From positions 2,773,501-2,837,500 of the forward strand of contig NZ_JAWXYB010000018.1 in the NCBI RefSeq assembly GCF_033842475.1: 64,000 nucleotides of DNA. The letters run 5' to 3'. Position numbers and translations under genes: made by a program. This DNA is from Acidiphilium acidophilum (GTDB taxonomy: Bacteria; Pseudomonadota; Alphaproteobacteria; Acetobacterales; Acetobacteraceae). How positions within the stretch are numbered: the first letter of the stretch is position 1; every line of letters starts with the position of its first letter. A model generated the notes under the pieces. It had not been told where the DNA came from. It did not search any database and saw nothing but the letters and a program-made list of their open reading frames with translations. Of the stretch, positions 17,548 through 27,393 are shown piece by piece.

Positions 17548-20500
17548 CTATTCCGCACGCGGCAGCGCCAGTTTCAGCAACACCGGCAGCGCCAGCAGCA
17601 CCAGCGGAAACTGCACGAGGAACCCGGAAATGATCGCAATCGCCAGCGGTTGCTGCATGCCCGACCCCTCGCCGAGCGCGAACGCCAGCGGCAGCAGGGT
17701 CAGGATCGCCGCCAGAGTGGTCATCGCGATCGGACGCAGCCGGTTGCGGCTGGCCATCACCAGCGAGTCCCGCCGGTCGTTATGTTCGGCGAGCGCCTGG
17801 TATTCCGAGACATAAAAAATCGCCATCTCGGTCGCGAGCCCCACGATCATGGTCATACCCATCAACGCGGTGATATTCAGCTGCACGCCTGACACGAACA
17901 GTCCGATAAACACGGCAAGACTCGCCAGCAGCGCGGTGAACAGGATCGCGCCTGCAATGACGAAGCTCCGGTAGAGAAACAGCAGCAGAATGAACTCGGC
18001 GGCCATCGCGGCGACAAACACCTTCGCCAGTCCCCGGAACGCAATCTGCTGCTGCTTGTAAAGCCCGCCCAGCGTGTAATGCATCCCCGCCGGGATCAAT
18101 CCCGGCTGCGCCAGCGTCCGCCGGACATCACCGATCACGCCCCCGATCCCCCGGCCACTGATCCGCGCCGTGACCGCCGCAATCTGCTGGAGATTTTCCC
18201 GGTCGATCTCCGGCTGGCCGGACGCAATGCTGAACCTTGCAAAATCACCCACCGGCACGAGCGCACCGCTCGCGGTCGCGATCGGGATGCGCCGCAACGC
18301 CGCGATATCCGCATGATCGGCGGCGGGAAGCATCACGCGCACCCCGGTAAACCGGTAATCACCGGGTAGAGCGGTCACCACACTGCCCTCGATCGCGGTC
18401 TGCAGCCCCTGGCGGATCTGTTCGGCATCGAGCCCGAGCATCGCCGCCCGCGCGGGATCGACATGAATATTCACCGCATCCCCCGCCAAGGTCACCCCGT
18501 CGAACATCGAAACGACGCCCGGGATTTTCGCAATCGCCGCACCGACCTTGCGCGCGGTGGCATCCAGCTCGGCCGGATCGCCATCCAGCTTGATCTCGAT
18601 CGGCTGCGGCACCCCGGTCAGGTCGCCGAGCAAATCGCTCAGCATCTGCGACATATCGAAATCCACCCCCGGAACCCGGCTCTCGATCCGAGTCCGCAGC
18701 CGGTCCATCACCGCCCATATCGCGGCCCGATCCGCCCGTGGCTTGAGATCCACGAAAATATCGCCCTGATAGGGTTCGTTGAGATCGCCGCCGAGCCCCG
18801 CACCGGTCCGGCGGGAAAATGTCGCCACAGCCGGATCGGCGCGCAGAATCGCCTCGATCTGCCTTACCTCGCGCACCGACTCACCGAGCGACGTGCCCGG
18901 CCGCGTCTGGTAATTCACGACGAAGCCGCCCTCGTCGAGATGCGGCAGAAATCCGGTCGGCACCGCGCGATAGGCCAGAAGCCCGACCACGATCAGCGGC
19001 ACGATCCCGAGCGCCAGCAGCACGGGCCGGCCCATCAGCCGCCCGAGCACGAGGGCGTGCCAGCGCTCCATCCACCCCTCGCGCCCGGCCCGGCTGCGCC
19101 GTTCCGCCGGGTCCTGCCATCGGTCGAAATCGATCAGCGCCCGCGCCAGCACCGGCACCGCAAAGGCCGAGAGCAGCCACGAGGCCACCAGCGTGGCAGC
19201 CAGCGTGATCGATAGCGCCTTGAAAAACGCCCCGGTCACACCCGACAGGAACGCAAGCGGCATGAACACGATCAGCGTCGCCATCGACGAGCCGGTGAGC
19301 GGCGGCAGAAACTCCGAGGCCGCCGCCAGCACCGCCCCCTTCGCCGCAGCACCCGCCGCATGCCCGGCCCGCCGCGCGATATGCTCGATCATCACGATCG
19401 CATCGTCGATCACCAGCCCGACCGAAGCGGCCAGCCCGCCGAGCGTCATGATATTGAAACTCAACCCCAGCAGCGAGAGCAGCAGGATCGCGGACGCCAT
19501 CGACGCCGGCACCACGAGCAGCGCCACCAGCGTCACCCGCCAGCTTCGCAGAAACCCGATCAGCACGAGCCCCGCCAGAACGATGCCGATCAAAATCGCA
19601 TCGCGCACCGATCCGGCAGCCGCCGTCACCAGCCCGCTCTGATCGTACCATTTCACCAGCGTCACGCCCCGTGGCAGCTCGGCCCGATAGGCGGCCAGCG
19701 CCTTGCGCACCGCGGCATCCACCGCGACCGCATTGCCATCCGGCTGCTGGAACACCTGCAGCGTCACCGCCGGAACCCCATCCTGCGCGACCCGGTCATA
19801 AACCGGCACCGTCCCCATCCGCACCGTCGCGACCTGATCGAGCCGCACCACCCCGTCCGGCCCGCCGCGCACCGCGATCCGCCCGATCTGCCGGGCGGTG
19901 TGCAGCGTATTGTCCTGCACCACGAGATAGAGCCGGTCGTAATCGGTCATCCGCCCCACGGCGGCGAGCACGTTCGCCTTCGAAACCGCCTGCTCCACCT
20001 GCGCCAGCGTGACATGCATGGCGGCCAGACGATGCGGCGCGATCAGCACATGCACTTCCGGCGTGGCACCCCCCTGCACGTTCACCTTCGCCACCCCGGC
20101 AATCCGGGTAAGATCCGGCACGATATGATCCTCCGCGATCGCGCGCAGCGCGGTCTCGGGAATACTGTGCGAGATCATCGCATAGGCAATGATGGGAAAC
20201 ACCGTCGGGTCCATCCGGCGCACCAGATACCGGGTCCCGGCCGGAAAATCCGGCAGCATCTGCGCGATCGCGGCATCGACCTCCAGCGTCGCCCGCCCCA
20301 TGTCCTGACCCCAGCCGAAATCGACATAAATCTGCGCCGACCCGCGCGATGTCGCCGAGCGAACCGAAACTACCCCCGGAATCGCCCGCAGCGCCTGCTC
20401 CACCGGCTTGGTCACCTGCAACACCATCTGCTGCGCCGGCCGCGCCCCGGCATCGATGTTGATCCGCACCCGGGGAAACGAGGTCTGCGGAAACAGCCCG

Positions 20501-20604
20501 ACCGGCAAAAACAGCGCCGCCACCACCCCGGCCAGCGCCAGACTTGCCATCAGAAACAGGATCGCACGCTGCTGGCGGGCGAGAAACCGCGCAAGACCCA
20601 TCAA
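17548..20604 (-). CDS. RND-family efflux transporter, inner-membrane pump
   Basis: This is a proton-driven trimeric pump of the AcrB/CusA superfamily, 1018 residues. N-terminal helix, two large periplasmic loops and two blocks of membrane helices are visible. The TM4 proton-relay pair is in GLVIDDAIVMIEH near residue 400. It resembles heavy-metal or multi-substrate pumps of alphaproteobacteria (FPQTSFPRVRINIDAG near the start) rather than classic AcrB. It overlaps the adaptor gene by four bases and completes a tripartite system with the two genes upstream. The substrate is not evident; I see no clear methionine cluster of a CusA site. Confidence 0.92.
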   Translation of the reverse strand: MMGLARFLARQQRAILFLMASLALAGVVAALFLPVGLFPQTSFPRVRINIDAGARPAQQMVLQVTKPVEQALRAIPGVVSVRSATSRGSAQIYVDFGWGQDMGRATLEVDAAIAQMLPDFPAGTRYLVRRMDPTVFPIIAYAMISHSIPETALRAIAEDHIVPDLTRIAGVAKVNVQGGATPEVHVLIAPHRLAAMHVTLAQVEQAVSKANVLAAVGRMTDYDRLYLVVQDNTLHTARQIGRIAVRGGPDGVVRLDQVATVRMGTVPVYDRVAQDGVPAVTLQVFQQPDGNAVAVDAAVRKALAAYRAELPRGVTLVKWYDQSGLVTAAAGSVRDAILIGIVLAGLVLIGFLRSWRVTLVALLVVPASMASAILLLSLLGLSFNIMTLGGLAASVGLVIDDAIVMIEHIARRAGHAAGAAAKGAVLAAASEFLPPLTGSSMATLIVFMPLAFLSGVTGAFFKALSITLAATLVASWLLSAFAVPVLARALIDFDRWQDPAERRSRAGREGWMERWHALVLGRLMGRPVLLALGIVPLIVVGLLAYRAVPTGFLPHLDEGGFVVNYQTRPGTSLGESVREVRQIEAILRADPAVATFSRRTGAGLGGDLNEPYQGDIFVDLKPRADRAAIWAVMDRLRTRIESRVPGVDFDMSQMLSDLLGDLTGVPQPIEIKLDGDPAELDATARKVGAAIAKIPGVVSMFDGVTLAGDAVNIHVDPARAAMLGLDAEQIRQGLQTAIEGSVVTALPGDYRFTGVRVMLPAADHADIAALRRIPIATASGALVPVGDFARFSIASGQPEIDRENLQQIAAVTARISGRGIGGVIGDVRRTLAQPGLIPAGMHYTLGGLYKQQQIAFRGLAKVFVAAMAAEFILLLFLYRSFVIAGAILFTALLASLAVFIGLFVSGVQLNITALMGMTMIVGLATEMAIFYVSEYQALAEHNDRRDSLVMASRNRLRPIAMTTLAAILTLLPLAFALGEGSGMQQPLAIAIISGFLVQFPLVLLALPVLLKLALPRAE

Positions 20605-21611
20605 TGCGTCACCCGCACGGCAATACCCGGCGTGAGCTGATAATTCCCGGTGGCCACGATCGGCAGCGCCGGATCGATCGCGCCACGCACCACCGCACTG
20701 CCCGCCGTCCGTGCCACGATCCGCACCGCGACCGGTCGGGCATGCCCGTCCTCAACCTGCCAGATCCGAAACCCCTGCCCCACCGGCAGCGCCGCATCGC
20801 GCGGCACGATCACCCCGCGCGCGGTGCCGACATCGATCTCGGCATCCACAGGCTGCCCCACCAGAAACCCCGAAGCCGGCAGCGCGATCGTCGCATCGAG
20901 CAACCCGCTCAGCGGATCGACCATCCCCCCGATCGCCGTGACCCGCCCCCGCACCGCGCGCCCCGCCGGGGTGAACCGCATCACCGCCGCCGGATCGCCG
21001 ACATGGACCTCATCGGCCTGCTGCGGATCGAGCCCGATCTTCGCGACCAACGCATCCGCCCGCACGAGGGTCAGCACCGCACCGCCCGCCATCAGGACCG
21101 CGCCCGATCCGACCGCGACAGACGAAACCACCCCGTCATACGGTGCCGTCAGCGTTGTCCGCGCGCGGCCCGCCCCCTCAAGGCGCAGCGCATCGCGCGC
21201 CGAAACCGCCACCTGCACGGCCTGTTCCGCCTGCGCAAGCTGGATCGTGGTGGCGAGATGCGCCGCAACCAGCCGGCGGGTATCCGCAAGCGCCGCCGTC
21301 GCCGCCCGCACTGCCGCCTCGGCCTGGGCATAGGCCGCACGCGCACGCGGCGCGGTCCCGATCACCGCAAGCGCCTGCCCCCGCCGCACCGTCTGTCCGG
21401 GCGCCACATCGAGCCGCGTGACAATCCCGGCATAAGCGATCGTCATGGTCTCGCTCCCCCCCGGCCCGGCACCGATCGTGCCAAAGCCGGTGACGCTCTG
21501 CGGAATCGATCCGGTCCGCACCGGTATCGTCGTCACCAGCACACTCGGCGCCGGTGCCGCCCGCGCCACCGGCACGATCGATACCAACGCGGCCAACGCC
21601 CATCGCCTCAT
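20601..21611 (-). CDS. RND periplasmic adaptor (membrane fusion protein)
   Basis: The adaptor links the pump to the outer-membrane channel. A signal peptide is at residues 1-20, then a biotinyl-lipoyl half (GIVTRLDVAPGQTVRRGQAL), an alpha-hairpin rich in Ala and Gln (about 80-140), the second lipoyl half (TTLTAPYDGVVSSVAVGSGA) and beta-barrel domains ending VTH. It is 336 residues. It overlaps both neighbours by four bases, so the three proteins are made from one message. Confidence 0.92.
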   Translation of the reverse strand: MRRWALAALVSIVPVARAAPAPSVLVTTIPVRTGSIPQSVTGFGTIGAGPGGSETMTIAYAGIVTRLDVAPGQTVRRGQALAVIGTAPRARAAYAQAEAAVRAATAALADTRRLVAAHLATTIQLAQAEQAVQVAVSARDALRLEGAGRARTTLTAPYDGVVSSVAVGSGAVLMAGGAVLTLVRADALVAKIGLDPQQADEVHVGDPAAVMRFTPAGRAVRGRVTAIGGMVDPLSGLLDATIALPASGFLVGQPVDAEIDVGTARGVIVPRDAALPVGQGFRIWQVEDGHARPVAVRIVARTAGSAVVRGAIDPALPIVATGNYQLTPGIAVRVTH

Positions 21612-22966
21612 CGCGCGCCCCCCCTGATGCTCACAACCGGCAATCCCGCCCCCAGCAGCGTCGCAAGCGCGATCCGTCCCGCCGCGATTTTGTGGTCGAG
21701 CGCGATCAGTTCGGCTCGCCGCAGCGCCTGCTGATCGATCAGGTCGGTCTCGACCCGCGCATCGATCAGCCCGGCCCGGTAAGGCCCGCGTGCCGCGCGC
21801 ACCGCCCGATCGGCCAGCCGCACCCGCGCCCGCGCCGCCTCGCGCTGCCGATCGAGCACTCCCAGCGCCCGCCGCGCCGCAAGCGCCCCGCCCTGCGCCG
21901 CCGCGAGTGCGGCGGTGAACGCCGCATCGAGCTGCCGCCGCGTCGCCCGTGCCACCGCCACATTGCCCCGGTTGCCATTGAACACCGGCAGGTTCAGCGA
22001 AATCGTCGGCCCCGCGGTTGCGACCCGGCTGGTGTCCGACCCACCATTCACACTCAGCGCCAGCAGCGGAAACCGGGCCAGAATCGCCGCCCGCAAATCC
22101 GCATCCGCCGCCTGATACCCATAGCGCAACGCAATCAGATCGGGCCGCCGATCCGCCAGACTCGCCACCAGCCCATCAGTCGCAACCCTCGGAATCACCG
22201 GCCGCGCGAGCCGGATCGACACATCAGGAACCACGCCCAGCACCGCAGCCAGCGCCGCCCGGTCGGTCAGATCCTGTTGCGCCAGCCCATCCCGGGTCGC
22301 ATCGAGCCCGGCGAGGCTGGCCTCCGCTGCCGAAGCCTGATCCAGGGTAACCGTCCCCGCCGCCACCTGCCGCCGCGCCCCCTCAACCTGCGCCCGCAAT
22401 GCAGCCCGCGCCCGATCCAGTGCCGCGAGACCGGCACGATCCGCCCATAACGCGCTCGCCAGCGTCTCAGCCTGCGATGCCACCTGAAATTCCTGCCACA
22501 GCATCGCCGCCACCGCCTCGCCCTGCCGCGCCCGCGCCGCCCGCACCCGCGCCCCCCGGGTGATCAGCGCGGCGATATCCTGGCTGATCGACCCCGCGAC
22601 CGATGGCGCAACCCCCGGCCCTCCCAGCAAGGCCCCGAACCCGCCCTGCACATTCGGATCGGGGATCAACCCGGCCGCAAAAACCTTCGCCCGCTCAACC
22701 CCCAGCCGAGCCCGCGCCACCGCAAGCGCCGGGTCGTTCAGCACCGCCAGAGCCGCCACCGCCTGCGGTGTCAACGGCGCATCCACCGCGATCATCCGCC
22801 CATCCGGCAACGCACGATCCAGTGCCGCCAGCGATGTCCGCAACGGAGGAACCAGCACCAGCGGTCGCGCCCGGTACGACGCGCACCCGGCCAGCACCAC
22901 GCTCACCGCCAGCGGCACGAGCAAAGGGCGGAAGCATCGGAGGGCGTTCGTCATCGGGCGGGTCAT
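21608..22966 (-). CDS. TolC-type outer membrane efflux lipoprotein
   Basis: This is the outer-membrane channel of the tripartite efflux system, first gene of the operon. The lipoprotein signal ends in a lipobox (VVLAGCAS, Cys near residue 28). Two repeated outer-membrane-factor domains follow, with long Ala-rich helices. Length, 452 residues, is usual for the CzcC/OprM group. The divergent two-component system upstream is probably its regulator. Confidence 0.9.
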   Translation of the reverse strand: MTRPMTNALRCFRPLLVPLAVSVVLAGCASYRARPLVLVPPLRTSLAALDRALPDGRMIAVDAPLTPQAVAALAVLNDPALAVARARLGVERAKVFAAGLIPDPNVQGGFGALLGGPGVAPSVAGSISQDIAALITRGARVRAARARQGEAVAAMLWQEFQVASQAETLASALWADRAGLAALDRARAALRAQVEGARRQVAAGTVTLDQASAAEASLAGLDATRDGLAQQDLTDRAALAAVLGVVPDVSIRLARPVIPRVATDGLVASLADRRPDLIALRYGYQAADADLRAAILARFPLLALSVNGGSDTSRVATAGPTISLNLPVFNGNRGNVAVARATRRQLDAAFTAALAAAQGGALAARRALGVLDRQREAARARVRLADRAVRAARGPYRAGLIDARVETDLIDQQALRRAELIALDHKIAAGRIALATLLGAGLPVVSIRGGAR

Positions 22967-23019
22967 CGGTCGCCCACGCTGTGCCCGCCTCCGCCTGCGC
23001 GCGCCCTTACCCGATCTGT

Positions 23020-23035
23020 GTCATTCTGTAATGTG
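23020..23035. promoter_or_regulatory. Candidate OmpR-type response-regulator site between efflux operon and regulator
   Basis: Two 8-base direct repeats, TGTCATTC and TGTAATGT, stand side by side in the 118-base divergent space. OmpR/PhoB-family regulators bind such tandem half-sites. A single occurrence is weak support. Confidence 0.3.
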
Positions 23036-23084
23036 CCGAAAACCGGCTTGACCTGCCGCCCGATTCCCCGCTCCACCTACCGGC

Positions 23085-23780
23085 ATGGAGCCCAGACGCG
23101 GCCTGAACATCCTGCTGATCGAGGACGATGCCCGCAGCGCCGAACTGGTCCGCGCCGGCCTCGCCCCCGAAGGCCATGCCGTCACGATCGCGCCCGATGG
23201 CCGCATTGGCCTGCTGCGCGCGGGCGGCGAGGAGTGGGACGTCGTCATCGTCGATCGCATGCTGCCCGGCCTGGATGGTCTCGGCCTGCTCCGCATGCTG
23301 CGCGGTGCCGGCATCGCCACACCCGTCCTGTTCCTCACCGCACTCGGCGGGGTCGACGACCGGGTCGCGGGCCTGCGCGCGGGCGGCGACGATTATCTGG
23401 TCAAACCCTTCGCCATCGCCGAACTCAGCGCCCGGATCGCCGCCCTGATCCGGCGCGGCAGCACCAAACCCGCCGCCACCACCATCCGCATCGCCGACCT
23501 CGAAATCGACCGCCTGACCCACCGCGTCACCCGCGCGGGCCGCTCCATCACCCTCAAGCCCCGCGAATACGCCCTGCTCGACTACCTCGCCCGCCACGCC
23601 GGCGAAGTCGTCACCCGCACCATGCTGCTCGAAGACGTCTGGGGCTTTCACTTCGACCCGCAAACCAGCGTCGTCGAATCCCACATCTCCCGCCTGCGCG
23701 CCAAACTCCGCACCGGCCCTGAACCCGAACTCATCCACACCATCCGTGGTGCCGGCTACCGGCTGGCCGATGAAACCTAG
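23085..23780 (+). CDS. OmpR/PhoB-family response regulator
   Basis: The receiver domain covers residues 7-120, with acidic pocket EDD (13-15), phospho-acceptor Asp57 (VIVDRMLPG) and Lys107 (DDYLVKPFA). The C-terminal winged helix follows (ITLKPREYALLDYLARHAGE, then VVESHISRLRAKLR and IHTIRGAGYRL). The next gene, its histidine kinase, starts inside this gene's last codons. Divergent placement next to an RND operon makes control of efflux the natural proposal. Confidence 0.95.
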   Translation: MEPRRGLNILLIEDDARSAELVRAGLAPEGHAVTIAPDGRIGLLRAGGEEWDVVIVDRMLPGLDGLGLLRMLRGAGIATPVLFLTALGGVDDRVAGLRAGGDDYLVKPFAIAELSARIAALIRRGSTKPAATTIRIADLEIDRLTHRVTRAGRSITLKPREYALLDYLARHAGEVVTRTMLLEDVWGFHFDPQTSVVESHISRLRAKLRTGPEPELIHTIRGAGYRLADET

Positions 23781-25167
23781 ACTCTTCCGCACCACCAGCG
23801 TCCGCCTCGCCACCCTCGGCGTCGGCTTCGCGACCCTGAGCACCGGAATCGTCTTCGCCATCGTCTATCTCGGCACGCTCGGCGCCATCCGCGCCACGAT
23901 CGATGCCGATATCGACAACGAAATCGCCGAAATCACCATCCAGGGCCCCACCACCCCCCTGCCCGCAATCACCGCCGCCGTCCGCGCCGCCATCGCCGCG
24001 CCGCCCGGCGGCACGTTCTACCTCCTCACCGGCCCCACCGGCCACCCGATCGCCGGCAACCTCGCAATCCCGATGCCGCGCCCCGGCTGGCACAACCTAA
24101 CCGCCCCGGCATCCCACCCCTTCGCCCCCCACATCACCAACCTGCGTGCCCGCGCCGAACCGCTCGGCACCACCGGCGCGACCCTCCTGGTCGCTGAAAA
24201 CGCCACCATTCTGGTCGAACTCGACCAACTCATCCGCCGCAGCTTCATCCTCGCCTTCATCGTCACCCTCGCCCTCGGCCTCGCCGGCGGCATCGCCTTC
24301 GGACGCCGCGCCCTCTCACGGATCGAAGCGGTCAGCGAAGCCGGCGAAACCATCATGAAAGGCGACCTCACCCGCCGCATCCCCCTCTCCAGAGCCGGCG
24401 ACGAATTCGACCACCTCGCCACCGTCATCAACACCATGCTCGCCCGCATCGAAGACCTCATGAACAATATCCGCGCCGTCGGCGATGAAATCGCCCACGA
24501 CCTCCGCTCCCCCCTCGCCCGCCTGCGCGAATCCCTCGAACTCCTCCTGCTCGACCCCACCCGCCTGACCCCCGCCCGCATCGTCCCCGCCATCGAGGAT
24601 GCCATCACCCAGGTCGATGCCACCCTCGCCCTCGCCGCCGGCATCCTCCGTCTCGCCCAGATCGAATCCGGTGCCCGCCGCACCGGCTTCGCTCCGATCG
24701 ACCTCACCACCCTGCTCACCGAAATCGCCGAAACCTACGAAGCCGTCGCCGAAGACGCCGGCGCCACCCTCCTCACCACGATCGCCCCCAACCTCACCAT
24801 CGAGGGTGACGCCACCCTCCTCACCCAATGCCTCGCCAACCTGCTCGAAAACGCCATTACCCATGGCCGCGCAACGCCGCCCGCGCCCTCCACCATCCAC
24901 CTCACCGCCCGCTCCACCCCACCCACCATCACCATCGCCATCGCCGATAACGGCCCCGGTATCCCTGCACCCCGCCACGCCGAAGCCCTCCGCCGCTTCG
25001 GCCGCCTCGACCCCAGCCGCACCACCACCGGACACGGCCTCGGCCTGCCCCTCGCCGCCGCCATCGCCACCCTCCACGACACCACCCTCACCCTCACCCC
25101 AACCCACCCCGACAGCCACGGCCTCACCGTGACACTGATCCTGAACGGATATGAGATCTCCGGGTGA
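23770..25167 (+). CDS. Sensor histidine kinase (HAMP, HisKA, HATPase)
   Basis: This is an inner-membrane sensor for the preceding regulator. Two membrane helices (about 13-38 and 150-172) enclose a periplasmic domain. HAMP is near 175-225 and HisKA has His243 (DEIAHDLRSPLARL). The ATPase domain has LANLLENAITHG (N-box), ADNGPGIP (G1) and TTGHGLGLPLA (G2). The start chosen is the ATG at 23770, overlapping the regulator by 11 bases; a GTG at 23746 would add 8 residues. The signal sensed is unknown. Confidence 0.93.
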   Translation: MKPRLFRTTSVRLATLGVGFATLSTGIVFAIVYLGTLGAIRATIDADIDNEIAEITIQGPTTPLPAITAAVRAAIAAPPGGTFYLLTGPTGHPIAGNLAIPMPRPGWHNLTAPASHPFAPHITNLRARAEPLGTTGATLLVAENATILVELDQLIRRSFILAFIVTLALGLAGGIAFGRRALSRIEAVSEAGETIMKGDLTRRIPLSRAGDEFDHLATVINTMLARIEDLMNNIRAVGDEIAHDLRSPLARLRESLELLLLDPTRLTPARIVPAIEDAITQVDATLALAAGILRLAQIESGARRTGFAPIDLTTLLTEIAETYEAVAEDAGATLLTTIAPNLTIEGDATLLTQCLANLLENAITHGRATPPAPSTIHLTARSTPPTITIAIADNGPGIPAPRHAEALRRFGRLDPSRTTTGHGLGLPLAAAIATLHDTTLTLTPTHPDSHGLTVTLILNGYEISG

Positions 25168-25180
25168 GGGCGTGAGGGTA

Positions 25181-25244
25181 GGGAAGGCAAGCAAGGCGAG
25201 GCGCGCTGCCCCTCGACCCCGCCAAAGGCGGAGCCTTTGGAATC
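25181..25244. repeat. GC-rich double-hairpin repeat, copy 1
   Basis: The sequence carries a GAGGCGCGCTGCCCCTC hairpin followed by CCAAAGGC-gga-GCCTTTGG and then aatc. Almost the same string recurs at 31937-31993. It lies between the convergent kinase and rsmA genes, where a terminator would sit. Confidence 0.7.
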
Positions 25245-25259
25245 TATCAGTTCCTGCCC

Positions 25260-26096
25260 TTACTCCCTCACGCCACCCGGCGTCTCACGCCGTTCCAGCG
25301 CCTCTGCCAGAGCGACGTAGTCGGCGGGGGTAAGCGTCTCAGCGCGCCGTTGCGGGTCGATGCCGGTCTGCTCCAGCAGGGCCGCACCCCCGAGCGATTT
25401 GAGGGCGCCGCGCAGCATCTTGCGGCGTTGCCCGAAGGCAGCGGCGGTGATCCGGCCGATGGTGGCGAGCCGGGCGGGGCTGGGCTGGCTGGCGTGGGGG
25501 ATCAGGCGGACCACGGCGGATTCGACTTTGGGCGGTGGTGAAAAGGCAGCGGCGGGCACGTTCAGCGCGATCGCCCCGGTCGTGGTCAGGGCCGCGAGCA
25601 CGGCAAGCCGCCCGTAATGGGGTGTGTCGGGGCGAGCGATGATCCGTTCCGCGACTTCCTGCTGAAACATCAGGGTCAGGGAGCGGAAATCCCCGGCCTG
25701 ATGCAGCCAGCGCACCAGCATTGCGGTGCCGGCGTTATAGGGCAGGTTGGCCACGATCGCGCGCGGTGGCGGAACAATCGTCTCAAGCGCCAGTTCGAGC
25801 GCATCCGCCGCGACGATCCGCAGCCGGTCGCCATGGTCCGCAAGCAGTTCGGAGGTCGCGGCAACCGCGCGCGGGTCGATTTCGATGGCGGTGACGCTGG
25901 CCGCCGCGCTGTCGAGCAAGGCGCGGGTCAGCCCGCCCGGTCCCGGTCCGATTTCAAGCACATTGACCCCATCGAGGTCCCCGGCGCAGCGCACGATCCG
26001 TTCGAGCAGATGACCATCGAGCAGGAAATGCTGCCCGAGCGATTTGCGCGTCGCCAGCCCGTGCCGCGCGATCACCTCCCGCAGCGGCGGGCGCAT
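25260..26096 (-). CDS. rsmA: 16S rRNA (adenine1518-N6/adenine1519-N6) dimethyltransferase
   Basis: RsmA/KsgA dimethylates two adjacent adenines in helix 45 of 16S rRNA. Motifs are SLGQHFLLD (N-terminal), the SAM loop EIGPGPGGLT near residues 48-57, EIDPRAV (motif II) and the catalytic NLPYN near residue 119. Full length is 278 residues. It follows surA by 7 bases. In many relatives pdxA lies between surA and rsmA; it is absent here. Confidence 0.96.
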   Translation of the reverse strand: MRPPLREVIARHGLATRKSLGQHFLLDGHLLERIVRCAGDLDGVNVLEIGPGPGGLTRALLDSAAASVTAIEIDPRAVAATSELLADHGDRLRIVAADALELALETIVPPPRAIVANLPYNAGTAMLVRWLHQAGDFRSLTLMFQQEVAERIIARPDTPHYGRLAVLAALTTTGAIALNVPAAAFSPPPKVESAVVRLIPHASQPSPARLATIGRITAAAFGQRRKMLRGALKSLGGAALLEQTGIDPQRRAETLTPADYVALAEALERRETPGGVRE

Positions 26097-26103
26097 CGCG
26101 CTA

Positions 26104-27393
26104 TCAGCCGGGTTCGCGCTGGATCACGGCGTTGCGGTGCAGCGTATCCATCAACTGCTGCGATTCGAGCGAAACCCGCCGCTGGATCAACAGACTGCCG
26201 ATCTCGTTGAGCGAAGGCAGCCCGGTGGTGCTGGTCTTGCGCGAGCACACCATCACCAGCGCCACCCCATTATGCGAGACCAGCGGCTGGCTGATCTGCC
26301 CGATCGGCAGGCCGGAGAGCAGGCTCTGGAACGCGGCAGGCTGCACGGTCGCGAGGTTCACCGGCCCGGGATCGGCCTTGCGCACATTTCCCGCCGCCGC
26401 ATTGGCCGCACTTACCGCGCTGCAATCATGCAACCCGCCGCGCATGGCGGTCGCATGGCTCAGCACCGCAAGCTGCCCCGCCGTCGGCTGGCCGCCCTGA
26501 AACGGCGCCGGGAACGGCAGGAACACCTGCCGGATATGCAGCGTGGTCTCCTTCACCTCGCCGAATTTGCGGGTGCCGAGCAGGTTGACGATCTCGAACC
26601 CGCCGGCCACCCGCACCGGGTCCGAAATCGCCCCCGCCGGCATCCGCTCCACGATCGCGCGCACCGTCGGGTCGAGCAGGTCGGGCGCCACCCAGCCGCG
26701 ATCGCCCCCGGTCAAGGCGCTCTGGCTCTGGCTGAACTGCGCTGCGACCACCGGGAACGGCGCGCCGTTGCGCAGTTGCTTGATCACGGTATCGGCAAAC
26801 CGCTTGGCGTTGGCCTCGTCGGAGGGCCGCTCGATCGGAATGAAGATCTCCGCGACATGATACTGCGTCTGCCCCAGCTCGTGCTTCATCGCCCGCTGCT
26901 CGGCCAGCACATCCTCACGGGTCGGGCGCAGATTTTCGCCGAGTTCCTTCTTCAGCACATCGGTCCAGCCGAGTTCGGTGCGGAACTGCTGCACCAGGGT
27001 CGAATACGGAATCCCCACCGCCGCCAGCTTCTTCTGCAACCCGCCCGGCGGCAGCCCGTTCGCCTTGTCGATCCGCGCGAGCGCCGCCGCGATCTTGTCC
27101 TGCGGCACCACCACCTTGTGCCGCTCGATCGCCTGAAGCTGCAACGCCTGATCGATCAACTCGCTGGTGATCTGCGGCTTGAGCCGGTCGAGCACCTCGG
27201 GGTTCTGCGGCAGCCCGGCGGAAAGCGCGAACAGCCGCGCCCGCGCATCGACATCCTGATTGGTGATCACCGCTCCGTTCACCACCACCGCGATACGCGC
27301 TCCCCCGGCATCCTGGGCATGCCCCCGATGCAGCGGTGCCAGGCACAAGGCCCCGAGGCCGAGCGAAAAGCCGAAACGAAGCAGTGATTTCAT
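26104..27393 (-). CDS. surA: Periplasmic chaperone/peptidyl-prolyl isomerase SurA
   Basis: SurA escorts outer-membrane proteins, LptD among them, to the BAM complex. The signal peptide is residues 1-26 (ending RGHAQ). The SurA N-domain follows (IAVVVNGAVITNQDVDARAR), then parvulin domains (YHVAEIFIPIERPSD and TTLHIRQVFLPF) and a C-terminal helix. It is 429 residues. The ATG overlaps the lptD stop (ATGA), giving the common lptD-surA pairing. An open frame continues upstream of this start but lies inside lptD in another frame. Confidence 0.93.
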   Translation of the reverse strand: MKSLLRFGFSLGLGALCLAPLHRGHAQDAGGARIAVVVNGAVITNQDVDARARLFALSAGLPQNPEVLDRLKPQITSELIDQALQLQAIERHKVVVPQDKIAAALARIDKANGLPPGGLQKKLAAVGIPYSTLVQQFRTELGWTDVLKKELGENLRPTREDVLAEQRAMKHELGQTQYHVAEIFIPIERPSDEANAKRFADTVIKQLRNGAPFPVVAAQFSQSQSALTGGDRGWVAPDLLDPTVRAIVERMPAGAISDPVRVAGGFEIVNLLGTRKFGEVKETTLHIRQVFLPFPAPFQGGQPTAGQLAVLSHATAMRGGLHDCSAVSAANAAAGNVRKADPGPVNLATVQPAAFQSLLSGLPIGQISQPLVSHNGVALVMVCSRKTSTTGLPSLNEIGSLLIQRRVSLESQQLMDTLHRNAVIQREPG

